A stretch of 64,000 nt of DNA from CAVSUR01 sp963731285. Its GTDB lineage: Bacteria; Actinomycetota; Actinomycetes; Streptosporangiales; Streptosporangiaceae. The notes below the pieces were generated by a model. The model had not been told where the DNA came from. It ran no database searches and worked only from the letters and a program-made list of their open reading frames with translations. This document shows, in pieces, positions 1-9,476 of this stretch (position 1 is the first letter of the stretch; every line of letters begins with the position of its first letter). Both the position numbers and the translations under genes were made by a program. The DNA lies in contig CAVSUR010000017.1 in NCBI GenBank assembly GCA_963731285.1, forward strand, positions 1-64,000, given 5' to 3'.

Positions 1-1
1 C

Positions 2-2537
2 GTATCGCGCGATGTCATGGTGTTGGCATGGGAAAAACTGTGCACTGATATTCAATCGTTCCGCGAAAAGGCCGATGCGGATCTCGTGGCCTCTTCGCGA
101 TGAACTCTGGCCCGTGGTAACCAGATATCAGGAAGCAAAGGAACGGCTCGGCAAACTCGATTTCGCCGACCTCCTGATCTCAGCGAAGAAGCTCCTGCAC
201 AATTCGAACGCGCGATTATATTTTCAGAGCCGTTATCAACGCCTCTTCGTCGATGAGTTTCAGGACACCGATCCGCTGCAAGCCGAGATCCTGATGCTCC
301 TCGCCGCGGATCATCCGGACGATACCCAGTGGGAACGCGCCATGCCGCACAAACTTTTCCTGGTGGGCGATCCCAAGCAATCCATTTATCGCTTCCGGCG
401 CGCCGACGTGGAACTGTATCGCAAGATCTGTAACCGTCTATCGCAATCCGGCGTGACGTCGTACACTCTTGCGGAAAGCCGGCGTTCGGTTGCGCCCATC
501 CAGGAATTTGTCAACGCGGCGTTCGCGGATATGCCCGGATACATCCCCTTGAGCAAGGGTCGCGATGCGCACCCCAATCAGCCGGCAGTGATTGCGCTGC
601 CGATGCCCAGACCTTACGGTATGCGCGGCATTACAATGAAGGCGATGAATGCGTGCGCCCCCGAAACAGTCGCGGCATTCATAGAATGGCCGCTCGCCCG
701 CAAGTGGCGCGTCTCGGATCGCGAAGATTCCAGTCGCACGCGAGAGATCGCACCCAGCGACGTCTGTATTCTTTTCCGACGCTTCACCAATTACGGCGTC
801 GACCTCACTGCGGAGTACGTGCGCTGTCTCGAAGCGCGAGGAATTCGCCATGTGCTGGTAGGCTCCAAGTCGTTCCATACCCGCGAGGAAGTGGTCGCCA
901 TTCGCACCGCGTTGTGCGCCATCGAATGGCCTGACGATGAGCTGAGCGTCTTCGCTACAATCCGGGGCTCTCTCTTTGCTGTGCAGGATGGCACGCTGCT
1001 CAAGTTTCGCGAACGGCACGGATCGCTGCATCCATTCAAGAAACTGCCCGGTGATCTCGACCCGGAATTCGAGCCCATCAAAGACGCACTCGAAACGCTT
1101 GCCGCGCTTCATCGCGGCCGCAACTACGTTCCCATAGCCGGCACAATCAACCAGCTGCTTGAGCATTGCCGTGCTCACGCCGGCTTCGCGTTTCGCAAGG
1201 GCGGCGAGCGTGTGCTTGCCAACGTCCTCCGGTTGGCCGATCTGTCGCGCCAATTCGAGGGGACTTCCGCCACCAGCTTTCGTTCGTTCATCGAATATCT
1301 CGAAGATCAGGAAACCGCGCGTGAATCGTCAGATCCGACGGTGCTCGAACAGGAAGGCGAAGGTGTGCGCCTTATGACTGTCCATCGCGCTAAAGGGCTG
1401 GAGTTTCCCGCGGTCATCCTGGCCGACCTGACCGCTAAACTCACGTCGAATCAGGCTGACCGGCACGTCGACACCGAGCGTGGACTCTGTGCGCAAACTC
1501 TGCTTGGTATGCGTCCTTGGGAGCTTCTCGATCCGGAAAATCTGGCGCATGAGCAGCGCATGAATCGCGAAGAGGGCGAGCGCGTTGCCTATGTTGCCGC
1601 CACTCGCGCGCGCGATTTGTTGGTGGTCTCGGCGCTTGGCGAGCGTGACAAGGTGCTCCGTGAAAAGTTACTTGACGATACCTGGCTAAGCCCGCTGCAC
1701 GACGCTCTTTATCCTCCTAAGGACATGTTCCGCAGTCCTGCGCCCGCGCCGGGCTGCACGTTCAACGGAACTTGCACCGTGGTCGAACGCCCTATCGAAT
1801 TTGGTATGGAAGACGACTCTCTCAAGCCCGGCCTTCACCATCCCGTTCGAGGCAATCATACGATCGTTTGGTTCGATCCGGGGGCGCTTGACCTGCGTGA
1901 GCGGCGTTCAATGGGACTGCGATACGAGGACGTCCTCACCGGCTCGCCTCAAGCGGGACTCGACCTGTATCGCTCCTGGCACGCGGCGCGGAACGAGATT
2001 ATCGGGAAGGCTGGGAAACCGCTTTTCGAGATCGAACTCGCCACAGGCGCAACGCTTCTAGAATCGCCGCAAGTCGAAACCGTCAGCGTAGTCAAGAGCG
2101 GCACACGACCCGCCGGTCGGGCTTTCGGAAAGCTGGTCCACGCGCTTCTACAGCAGTGCCCGATTCCTCCCGATGCCGATCAGATCCAATCGATCGCGAT
2201 GGTTGAAGCGCGGATTCTCGGCTCCGAGGAAGATATGATCGAGCCCGCGATTCACACCGCAATGGAAGCACTGCGCCATCCGCTGCTGGCCGGTATCGCG
2301 ACGGCAAACAGACTACATCGCGAGTTTCCTGTTCTGCTCCGCCGGGGCGATGCGTTCGGCCAGCTCATTGAAGGAGTAATCGATCTGGCCTTTTCCGATG
2401 GAGCATCATGGACCATCGTGGACTTCAAGACGGGTCCAGGGGACAAAAAGAGAAACCGCGGCCAGTTGGAACTCTACCGCCAAGCCATCGCGCAAGCGAC
2501 CGGGTTACCCGTGCGCGCCGTTCTTTTCGAGATTTGA
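2..2537 (+). CDS. AddA-like UvrD-family helicase/nuclease, 5' partial, frameshifted near base 100
   Basis: This is the C-terminal part of a superfamily 1 helicase with a RecB-type nuclease domain; such proteins resect DNA double-strand breaks. Visible motifs are II (LFVDEFQDTDPLQAE), III (FLVGDPKQSIYRFRRAD), V (MTVHRAKGLEFP) and VI (VAYVAATRARDLLVV). The C-terminal nuclease motif IEGVIDLAF...IVDFKTG precedes LELYRQA. Walker A lies upstream of the window. The first ~100 bases code in frame 2 (VSRDVMVLAWEKLC, then FREKADADLVASSR, then a stop). The rest codes in frame 3 from about DELWPVVTRYQEAKERLG, so a one-base indel sits near 95-103 and the apparent ATG at 12 is not the real start. The motif set is clear; the choice of AddA over another UvrD/RecB fusion is inference. 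Confidence 0.75.
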   Translation, partial: YRAMSWCWHGKNCALIFNRSAKRPMRISWPLRDELWPVVTRYQEAKERLGKLDFADLLISAKKLLHNSNARLYFQSRYQRLFVDEFQDTDPLQAEILMLLAADHPDDTQWERAMPHKLFLVGDPKQSIYRFRRADVELYRKICNRLSQSGVTSYTLAESRRSVAPIQEFVNAAFADMPGYIPLSKGRDAHPNQPAVIALPMPRPYGMRGITMKAMNACAPETVAAFIEWPLARKWRVSDREDSSRTREIAPSDVCILFRRFTNYGVDLTAEYVRCLEARGIRHVLVGSKSFHTREEVVAIRTALCAIEWPDDELSVFATIRGSLFAVQDGTLLKFRERHGSLHPFKKLPGDLDPEFEPIKDALETLAALHRGRNYVPIAGTINQLLEHCRAHAGFAFRKGGERVLANVLRLADLSRQFEGTSATSFRSFIEYLEDQETARESSDPTVLEQEGEGVRLMTVHRAKGLEFPAVILADLTAKLTSNQADRHVDTERGLCAQTLLGMRPWELLDPENLAHEQRMNREEGERVAYVAATRARDLLVVSALGERDKVLREKLLDDTWLSPLHDALYPPKDMFRSPAPAPGCTFNGTCTVVERPIEFGMEDDSLKPGLHHPVRGNHTIVWFDPGALDLRERRSMGLRYEDVLTGSPQAGLDLYRSWHAARNEIIGKAGKPLFEIELATGATLLESPQVETVSVVKSGTRPAGRAFGKLVHALLQQCPIPPDADQIQSIAMVEARILGSEEDMIEPAIHTAMEALRHPLLAGIATANRLHREFPVLLRRGDAFGQLIEGVIDLAFSDGASWTIVDFKTGPGDKKRNRGQLELYRQAIAQATGLPVRAVLFEI

Positions 2538-2566
2538 AGGGAATAATGAAGAGCATAATAAGGTGA

Positions 2567-3980
2567 ATGGTTGGCTTTCACACCCACAGAGCGGCGCGAT
2601 TAGGCCTGTGTCTGGCTGCGGTCGTCGCGGTGACTGCCAGATGTTTCCGAGTGATCCACGCCAACGCGACAACCGTCGCGCTTATGATGCTGCTCGTGGT
2701 TCTCGGCGTCGCCACGCGTTGGGGATTGGCGGAGGCGATCTTCACGTCTGTAGCCGCGGTGCTCGCGTTCAACTATTACTTCCTCGAACCGATCGGCACA
2801 TTGACCATCGCCGATGAGCAGAACTGGGTCGCGTTCTTTGCTTTCCTCGTGACCGCGATAACGGCTAGCCAACTCTCCGCGCGAGCACAGCGGCGTGCGC
2901 GGGAAGCGACGAATCGCAAGCAGGAGAGCGAGCGTCTTTACACCTGAGCCGGTCCATGTTGACGGATGAGGGAGCGGACGTCCAGTTCGGACTACCCGGA
3001 GCCGCGCGAATCTTCGCGTTCGAAGAGATCGCGTTTTATGATAGATCGCGCGATGAGGTCTACGCCGATAGAACCGGCAGCGGCGAGTTATGCGAGCGTC
3101 TGTTAAAGGTCGCGGAAAGCGAAGAACCGTATACCGAGAATCGCCTTACTGTGTTGCCGGTGCGGCTGGGCCGGACCACGATCGGCAGCCTGGCCATGCT
3201 CGGAGGCGAGGTTGCCCCGAAGTGCGCGAGTCCATCGCCACGCTCGTGGCAATCAATCATGAACGGATTCAGGCGCTCGATCGCGCGGCTGCGGCCGAAG
3301 CGGCGCGGAAGAACGAACAACTCAAGTCCACGCTGCTCGACGGACTGGCTCACGACTTCAACACGCCGTTGTCGGCCATAAAGACCTGTGTGAGCTCTGT
3401 TGGCGACCAGTCCTGACCCGAATCGAGCCGTCAGGAACTGCTAGCGATCATCGAGGAAGAGACCGATCGCTTGTACAGAGTAATCAGCAGGCTGACGCTG
3501 GCGCGAGTGGAATCGGAGAAGGTGAATCTGGACCGCGCGCCGCATGAGGCGAGTGAAGTGATTGCGCTCGCGGTTCGCGGCAGTCGCGCCGATCCCGACC
3601 GCATTCGGATCAATGCGCCGGAGCACTTCACCGTCGATGTGGACGCGGAACTGTTTCCACTGGCTTTGAAGCAGCTTATCGAGAATGCGGCCCGTTATTC
3701 GCCGCCGAAGGCGACATCCACATCGACGCGCGAGACGATCCGCCGGTCGCTTCGTTCAGCGTCCGCGACCATGGTTTGGGTATAAAAACCGGAGAGCGCG
3801 AGCGGATTTCGATCGGTATCATCGAGGTTCGGCGGGCCGGCGACTGAGCGAAGGCACAGGGATGGGCCTGGCAATCGCGAAAGCGATTGTGAGTCGCATG
3901 GCGGAAAGATATGGGCGGAAAATGATCCGGACGGCGGTGCCCGCTTCACGATTCTGATACCGCAGAATCCGAACAACTGA
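2567..3980 (+). pseudogene. KdpD-like sensor histidine kinase, broken by several frameshifts and a stop
   Basis: Read across frames, this gives a DUF4118 membrane segment (LMMLLVVLGVATRWG, ITASQLSARAQ), a GAF-like region, a DHp helix with the phospho-accepting histidine (LLDGLAHDFNTPLSAIK) and an ATPase domain with N box (LIENAARYSPP), DHGLG and EGTGMGLAIAKAIV. Frames change near 2947, 3218, 3706, 3807 and 3890, and there is an in-frame TGA at 3414-3416. After the last shift the C-terminus reads ESHGGKIWAENDPDGG to the stop at 3978-3980. Because every motif survives at protein level, either sequencing indels or very recent decay is possible. It is followed after one base by its response regulator, as in kdpDE-type pairs. 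No kdpABC genes are visible. Confidence 0.75.
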
Positions 3981-3981
3981 T

Positions 3982-4810
3982 ATGAACTCTACAACCATAC
4001 TCGTGGTCGTCACGAACCTCAGCTCCGGCGCGTTATGCGGACCACCTCACCGATCTGGGCTACACGGTGATCGACGCCAAGACCGGAGAAGACGCCCTGT
4101 CGTTACTGCGCGAAGACCAGCCAGATCTGATTCTCCTGGACCTCAACATGCCAGGAATCGGCGGCCTCGAGACGTGCCGGGCAATTCGGGAGAATTCGGA
4201 GATTCCGATCATCATTCTCTCGGTGCGCAATACGGAACGGGAAAAAGTGCAAGCGCTCGACGCGGGCGCGGACGATTACGTAAGCAAGCCGTTCGGTATT
4301 CAGGAACTGCTGGCTCGCATCCGGGCTGCGTTGCGCCGTTCGCCAACGTCCGGAGAAAACGAACTGACCGTGTTCCGGACGGAAGATCTGGAAATCGATT
4401 TCACGGCGCGCCGCGTGACGGTTGGGGGAAAGACATCGCGGCTGACGCCAAAAGAATTCGATCTGCTGCGATTGCTGGTGGCGAATCTGAACAAAGCGAT
4501 CCCTCACCGCAAGCTGTTGCAGAGCGTCTGGGGACCAGACTACGGCGACGAAGTGGAGTATCTGCGCTTCTTCGTCAATCAATTCCGCAAGAAGATCGAG
4601 CCGCTACCATCGAAGCCGAAGTACCTATTGACAGAGCCTTGGGTGGGCTATCGTTTCGAATTCAGCAGAATCCGAAGCCCTCCGATTGGCCGGTCTGAAA
4701 TTTCCCGCGAGATTTTTGAGTATAGGCATCATGCGCAAGTTGCTGGACTCGCGCACCACCCGCTTCGCCGACCGCGTTTTTCTCAGCGCCTCCGTGCCTC
4801 TCCGGTTTAA
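3982..4810 (+). pseudogene. KdpE/OmpR-family response regulator, frameshifted in the receiver domain
   Basis: The receiver domain begins MNSTTILVV and, after two frame changes near 4012 and 4045, continues as LTDLGYTVIDAKTGEDALSL. The phospho-acceptor motif is LILLDLNMPGIGG and the conserved lysine is in YVSKPFG. A winged-helix output domain follows (LTPKEFDLLRLLVANLN, HRKLLQSVWGPDYGDE, and VGYRF near the end). The open frame runs on for about 55 residues past the usual family end after VGYRF, so the true 3' end is probably near 4650 and another indel may hide there. It sits one base after the KdpD-like kinase and should be its partner. Confidence 0.7.
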
Positions 4811-4884
4811 AAATAACCTATGAATTGACCGGAGAGGCTAGCCTTCAGCAAGCTTGATCGACTGATAAAAATTAAACGTATCTC

Positions 4885-5190
4885 GTGCAGCAGCTTGGAG
4901 CAACGGATAACGAAGGCGCTGGCCCGCAACATTTGTCGGGATTCGTGGTTACTGAGATCGGCGGAAACGACAAACAGCCGACATAGCGCTGGCACGTGGA
5001 CGCGGCGATGCGCCGTCAGATGGAGAAGACCTGGCTCGGGCGGCGGGTGCTGTGCACGGATCATCATCTGTGGACCCCACGGGCCGGATCGTGCAGGCGT
5101 TCCGCGGCCAACGGAAGTCGGGAACTGCTGACGGCAGATGGGCCGGAACCTGTGGGTGGGGGCTGTCAGTGAGTCAGCGCCAAGAGGCGG
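4885..5190 (+). pseudogene. Remnant of an IS1634-like (IS4 superfamily) transposase
   Basis: Joined across frames, this reads LSGFVVTEIGGNDKQPT, WHVDAAMRRQMEKTWLGRR, VLCTDHHLWT, then RIVQAFRGQ and RQMGRNLWV. This is the order of the C-terminal catalytic part of IS1634-type transposases: a LGKRxLxTDxxxWS block, then an I-x-x-A-Y/F-R-G-Q block and the FRQMKD helix. At least two frameshifts and stops interrupt it. No terminal inverted repeats were found, and it stops against the 3' end of the TonB receptor gene on the other strand. It is judged a dead fragment; identification rests on motif memory only. Confidence 0.45.
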
Positions 5191-5197
5191 ATTACCA

Positions 5198-7652
5198 TTA
5201 CTTTACGCGCCCGAACAACCGGATACGCACCACCAAATGCCGGCCTTCGTACCCGTAATAGCGCAGATAATTGGGAGATCCCAGGACATTGTTCACCGCC
5301 GTCGCATTCCGATGATCCGTCAGGTTATTGGCGCCGACGCGAATCCGAATCGGTATCGAAACATTACAAAGCGCCTCTCCACGTGGACGTTGAGATCGAA
5401 ATTCGACCCGTAGCGCTCTGAATCGACCGCGCCAATTACGCGGTTCGCGGGGTCCACCACCGAAAATGGAAATCCGTGCGCCAATCGGCGAGATACGCGA
5501 GCGCCCAGTTCCCGAAATACAACGGAAGATAGCCTTCGCTCAGAATCCGGTTCGGCGCATCCCACGGCACCGGACCGAAATTATTGGTAGCCTGGAGCGT
5601 CTGGTCGATGCTGATGTCGAGCACCGCGTTCGAAACCGCGTGAGAATGGACATAGCTCGCCAGCCACATATATTGATCTGGGAGCGATTGCCGGACACTC
5701 ACGGAATACTCGTCGTAACGGTCGCGGCGCAGACTCGCGAGGGCGTTCACACCGCCGTTGTCCACCCCGGGGAAATACTGCTGCTCAACGATCGGTGCAG
5801 ACCCGCTGACCGCCGTATACACAAAGCCATCGCGGCCCCTTTTACGCATCCAATCGCCGGAGGCGTAGATGCCATGCCCGAAATCGTGCTCCACACCCGC
5901 GCTGAACTGATCGTAGCGCGGCAGACGCAGATTGTGGCCGGGCAAAAAGGCCGTCGTATACGAGGCACCCGGGACGCCCGCGGAAGAATACGGAATCGTC
6001 AATGCCTGCTGATCGTAAGGGCGGGCGAATGTGGCCAGATTGGTCGCATCGTACAACACGCTATAGCCGGCGAGCAGTTTCGTGTGCGCATTTTCGAATG
6101 GCGACCATGCGGCCGCGACGCGCGGCGCTACCACGTTGCGGCTCACCAATTCATCCCAATCGTGCCGCAGTCCGGCATCAATGGCAAGATGCTTGATCGG
6201 CGTCCAGTGGTCGGTAATGTAGGTTCCGGCAGCCGAATTGGAAGATGGAAATTGCCCGGCCCGAAGAACGTGGTGTCGAACTCGGGTAACCCGTCCAGGC
6301 CGACGATCTCGTAACCCGTGCGATGAAAGCTCGCGGTATAGTCCAATCGCTGATAGTCGATGCCCGTCTGCAGTTGGTGCCGTCCCGCCCAGCGCAGCAC
6401 CGGTGGAAAGAAGTTACCGAAAGCCTGTTTCCGGCCGCCATGCTCTCGAGAGTTGACGAAATAATTCCCGCTACGTCCTTCCGGCGAAATGATGTACGGA
6501 GCCGATCCCTGCGGCGTGGATTGGTGGAACACGCGCTGAAACGCCATACCGAATTCCACGTAAGCCCCCGAACGCCATGCCTGCGAGTCCTTGACGGCGA
6601 CCAGCCACTCATCCGAGTGCCGGGAACTGGTCGTCGGCAGAGGATCGAGCACCCCCAGTCCGGAGTGCGCCTGGCTGGTGAAATTGCTCAGGAAATTGCT
6701 AAAAAGAATGTTGGATTGTGTCAAATTTACCTGGCTATGGAACAAATTCCCCGCCGACCACGATGAATTATTATTCTGGCCTCGCGGTAAACCGGTTACG
6801 ATACCGTTGTTGTATCCTCCGGTGATACTGTCGGAAAACCAGGCGCGCCCCTTTTTCAACGGTCCCCAAAATCCCGCTCGCGGCGACCATGCGCCCAGCG
6901 TGAAGCCGTTGCGCGTGTCGATGCCGGGTATAAAATTAGTCGCCGTGAAGTGGTATTGATCGGTGCCGTTTTCCACTCGCACCGACATGGTTCCCGCCGA
7001 ACCTCGGCCGTATTGCGCACTCTCGCGCGAGGTCAGCAGATCCACCGATCGAATGCCCTCCACCGCGAGCGTCGTGTTGAACCGGCCTGTGATGGGGTCC
7101 GTGATATCGAAGCCGTCGAGCGTGTATTGGGTCTGGTACTCTGCTCCGCCATGAAAGTGTACGCCCGCGGCCGGATCCTCGACGACCCCGGGAATCAGTT
7201 TGAGAGCGTTCTTGAGGCTCTGCGTTGCCGGATACGGAATGTCGTTGACCTCCTACCGCTTAACCGCTGCTCGCGGCCTGTCTGTGAAGGATCCACGGGA
7301 GAGGAGGTCTCGCCTACGTTGACGCTTTGGAAAATCTCACGGCTGGGGCTAGGGACAAGCGTGACCTCCCGCCCCGTTCGTGTCACTTCGACGGGACGAT
7401 CCGCCAGGACGAAGTATCCCGTGAATTGCACGTTCACGAGGTATGTGCCGGAATCGGGCAGTTTGAACGTGAAAGCTCCGGTTGGCCCGGTTTCCGCGGT
7501 CTGCGGAGTCTCGGAGGCTTTGCGCGTCGAGATGCGCGCCCGCGCGAGGGGCGCTCCATCCTCGTCAACTACCCGGCCGCTCAAAGTGACCTGCGCGTGC
7601 ACCGCCGGGCCGATAATAGCGCGAGAATCGCGATCCGGGATGTGCACAGCAT
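5198..7652 (-). pseudogene. TonB-dependent receptor with carboxypeptidase-regulatory-like N-terminal domain, multiply frameshifted
   Basis: An outer-membrane receptor of the kind abundant in Acidobacteriota. From the ATG at 7650-7652 it reads a signal peptide (MLCTSRIAILALLSA, then AVHAQ after a frame shift). A CarboxypepD_reg-like beta-sandwich follows (VTLSGRVVDEDGAPLARARI), then a plug (LDGFDITDPITGRFN, SAQYGRGSAGTMSV) and a long beta-barrel. The closing strands are VGANNLTDHRNATAVNNV and HLVVRIRLFGRVK, with the stop at 5198-5200. Frames change near 7615, 7230, 6215, 6160, 5470 and 5365. The corrected length of about 815 residues is short for the Oar-like family. It is divergent from the regulator at 7740. 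Substrate is unknown. Confidence 0.75.
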
Positions 7653-7693
7653 GAAGTGGTCCTTAAACGATATTACAGATAGTTTTCATCTTG

Positions 7694-7705
7694 TGTGGTA
7701 CCACA
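7694..7705. promoter_or_regulatory. Perfect 12-bp palindrome in divergent promoter region
   Basis: TGTGGTACCACA is its own reverse complement. It lies in the 87-base gap between the TonB receptor gene (start 7652, minus) and the response regulator gene (start 7740, plus), 34 bases before the latter's ATG. The position suits an operator or regulator box. The protein that binds it is unknown; the adjacent OmpR-type regulator would more usually use direct repeats. Confidence 0.35.
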
Positions 7706-7739
7706 GAACTTATCGGGTTGTGCCGCGAGACCAAACCGT

Positions 7740-8423
7740 ATGGACGTACTGGTAGTAGAAGACGATAACCGCATGGCGGACCTGCTGCGCCAGGGACTGC
7801 GGGAGGAGGGCTTCTCGGTAACCGTATTGCATCACGGCCTGGAAGCGCTCCGCACCGCCGAGTGCTGCCGCTTTGACGTCATCGTGCTCGATGTGATGCT
7901 GCCGGGCATCGACGGATTCACCGTCGCACGGCTTCTGCGAGAGGCGCGCAATCAAACGCCCATTCTCATGCTCACTGCCCGCGACGCCGATCGGGATGTG
8001 ATCGCCGGCCTCAATCTGGGCGCGGATGATTATCTCACTAAACCGTTCTCGCTCGATATCCTTTTCGCGCGCATTCGGGCTGTGGGACGCCGCGGCCCGA
8101 TCGCGCATCCCACCGTTCTGCGAACCGGTGATCTCAAAATTGACGAAGGTACTCGGGAGGTGACCCGCGGCCTGCGCGAAATCGTCCTTACCAAGACCGA
8201 GTACGCGTTGCTGCTGCTGCTGGTGCGCAACGCCGGCCGTGTGTTGACCCGCGATGCGATCATCGAAAAGGTGTGGGGCTACGACAGTGATATCGAGAGC
8301 AATACGCTCGATGCTTTTGTGCGCCTGCTCCGCGCCAAACTCGAAGCGCCGGGTGAGGACAAGCTGCTTCAAACCGTACGCGGCGTCGGATACTGCCTTC
8401 GGAAATCGGCGGCTGGCGAATGA
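7740..8423 (+). CDS. OmpR-family response regulator
   Basis: A full-length two-component transcription regulator of 227 residues. The receiver domain starts MDVLVVEDDNRMADLL and carries the acidic pair, the phospho-acceptor aspartate in VIVLDVMLPGIDGF, the conserved Thr/Ala in LMLTARD and the lysine in YLTKPFS. The winged-helix DNA-binding domain includes LTKTEYALLLLLVRNAG, IIEKVWGYDSDIESN and VRGVGYCLRK. The ATG at 7740 is chosen because family members begin within a few residues of the acidic pocket; an upstream in-frame ATG at 7695 adds an untypical tail. The stop overlaps the start of the kinase gene (ATGA), so they are translationally coupled. It is the only intact gene in the first 9 kb. 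Confidence 0.88.
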   Translation: MDVLVVEDDNRMADLLRQGLREEGFSVTVLHHGLEALRTAECCRFDVIVLDVMLPGIDGFTVARLLREARNQTPILMLTARDADRDVIAGLNLGADDYLTKPFSLDILFARIRAVGRRGPIAHPTVLRTGDLKIDEGTREVTRGLREIVLTKTEYALLLLLVRNAGRVLTRDAIIEKVWGYDSDIESNTLDAFVRLLRAKLEAPGEDKLLQTVRGVGYCLRKSAAGE

Positions 8424-9075
8424 CCGTGTTTCACTCATTGCGGGCGCGCCTTACCTTCTGGTACGCTGCCATGCTGCTCGCCGGGCTGCTGGCATTCTCC
8501 GGCTGGATATGGTTTGCGGTGCAACGTTATCTCGCATCGAGTGCCGACGACCGCATCACTCAGCGACTCCAGGGCCTTAACGCGGCCATTGAAGAGGAGT
8601 CTCTGGAGTCGTTCAATGCGCTTTGCGAGGAACTGAGAGAGTTCGCGCTGGAATCGCCGGAGGGCGAACTCACAGCCGTTCGCGGGCGCGGCGCGAGGAT
8701 ATTCTTCTTCCCGCGGGTCTGCCCGCGGACGTCCTTTGGACTGCGCCAGAATCGCGGATCCGGCGATCTGCGCGTTGGCGGCTTCCGTTATCGGGCCATG
8801 CGAAAACGCGTCGCGACGAAAGGCGAGACTTATGACTTGGCCGTCGCTACTTCGACGGCTGAAGCGGATGCCTTTCTCGCCAAGTTCCGCTGGCTGTTGC
8901 TCGGCGCGGCACCCATGCTCGCCATCTTCGCCTCTTTCGGCGGTTACTGGATCCGTCGCGCGCTCGCGCGAGTGGACCAACTCACCAGCGCCGCCCGCCG
9001 CATCGGCCTCGAGAACCTTGGCCAACGCCTCTCCGTCAGCAAGACCGGCGACGAACTGGAGCGCCTCGAGTACAC
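8420..9075 (+). pseudogene. Sensor histidine kinase, 5' two-component partner, cut off at the chimeric junction
   Basis: The N-terminal half of a membrane histidine kinase: TM1 (LTFWYAAMLLAGLLAFSGWIW split by motif), an extracytoplasmic region, TM2 (WLLLGAAPMLAIFASFGGYW) and a HAMP domain (LARVDQLTSAARRIG, LSVSKTGDELERLEYTLT). The DHp and ATPase domains are missing because the sequence changes to an unrelated actinobacterial gene in the middle of the HAMP helix. A compensating pair of frame changes lies near 8690 and 8745: the better reading there is EDILLPAGLPADVLW. It partners the regulator that it overlaps by 4 bases. Confidence 0.75.
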
Positions 9076-9085
9076 GCTGACGTAC
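9071..9085. other. Probable chimeric junction between acidobacterial and actinobacterial DNA
   Basis: To the left is HAMP-domain coding sequence of a kinase in moderate-G+C DNA. To the right is the DUF3499 core (TLTYVYRDSTAVLGPL) in very G+C-rich DNA that begins a conserved actinobacterial gene order. The reading frame stays open across the join. The bases encoding T-L-T fit both a HAMP helix (YTLT) and DUF3499 (TLTY), which is the kind of short shared stretch that produces false joins. No integrase, repeat or attachment site is present. Confidence 0.75.
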
Positions 9086-9382
9086 GTCTACCGCGATTCC
9101 ACCGCGGTGCTCGGGCCGCTGGCGGCCTACGTCGAGCCGCACTGCTATGACCTGTGCGCCGCCCATGCGGACCGGCTGACCGCGCCGCGCGGGTGGGACG
9201 TGGTCCGGCTGCAGGCCGGCCCGGCCGACGAGGCCGAGACGGGAGCCGACGATCTGGAGGCGCTGGCCAACGCCGTCCGGGAGGCGGTGGTGCCGCGGGC
9301 GGCGGCCGAGCCGGTCGGGCAGGGCGTGGAGGTCGGCCGTCGCGGGCATCTGCGGGTGCTGCGGTCCGGACCGCCGGACTGA
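9074..9382 (+). CDS. DUF3499 family protein, 5' truncated at junction
   Basis: The C-terminal ~102 residues of an actinobacterial DUF3499 protein: TLTYVYRDSTAVLGPLAAY, EPHCYDLCAAHADRLTAPRG and WDVVRL are the family core. The missing part is the short N-terminus, which normally carries a cysteine pair. The two cysteines of HCYDLC probably complete a metal site (inference). In Mycobacterium and Streptomyces this family lies just upstream of the phosphomannomutase gene, as here. Function is unknown. Confidence 0.75.
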   Translation, partial: TLTYVYRDSTAVLGPLAAYVEPHCYDLCAAHADRLTAPRGWDVVRLQAGPADEAETGADDLEALANAVREAVVPRAAAEPVGQGVEVGRRGHLRVLRSGPPD

Positions 9383-9476
9383 GCGGTCCGCGCCCCGGAG
9401 CCCGCTAGGCTCGGTGGCTGTGTCCCGTGCGGCGCCGGGCGCGACGAGGACGCCATCCACCGGGGAGGCAGGCGCA

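Noticed and set aside
2567..3980. Programmed frameshifting in the KdpD-like gene
   Set aside because: There are about five shifts in different directions plus a stop, without slippery sequences or pseudoknots.
4731..4823. Thirty-codon frame after the KdpE-like regulator
   Set aside because: It is too short and lacks any recognised feature; it overlaps the uncertain 3' end of the regulator.
1..9075. Horizontally acquired acidobacterial island in an actinobacterium
   Set aside because: There is no integrase, attachment repeat or tRNA at the boundary. The boundary cuts two unrelated core-type genes within codons, and the left side shows far more indels; a chimera explains this better.
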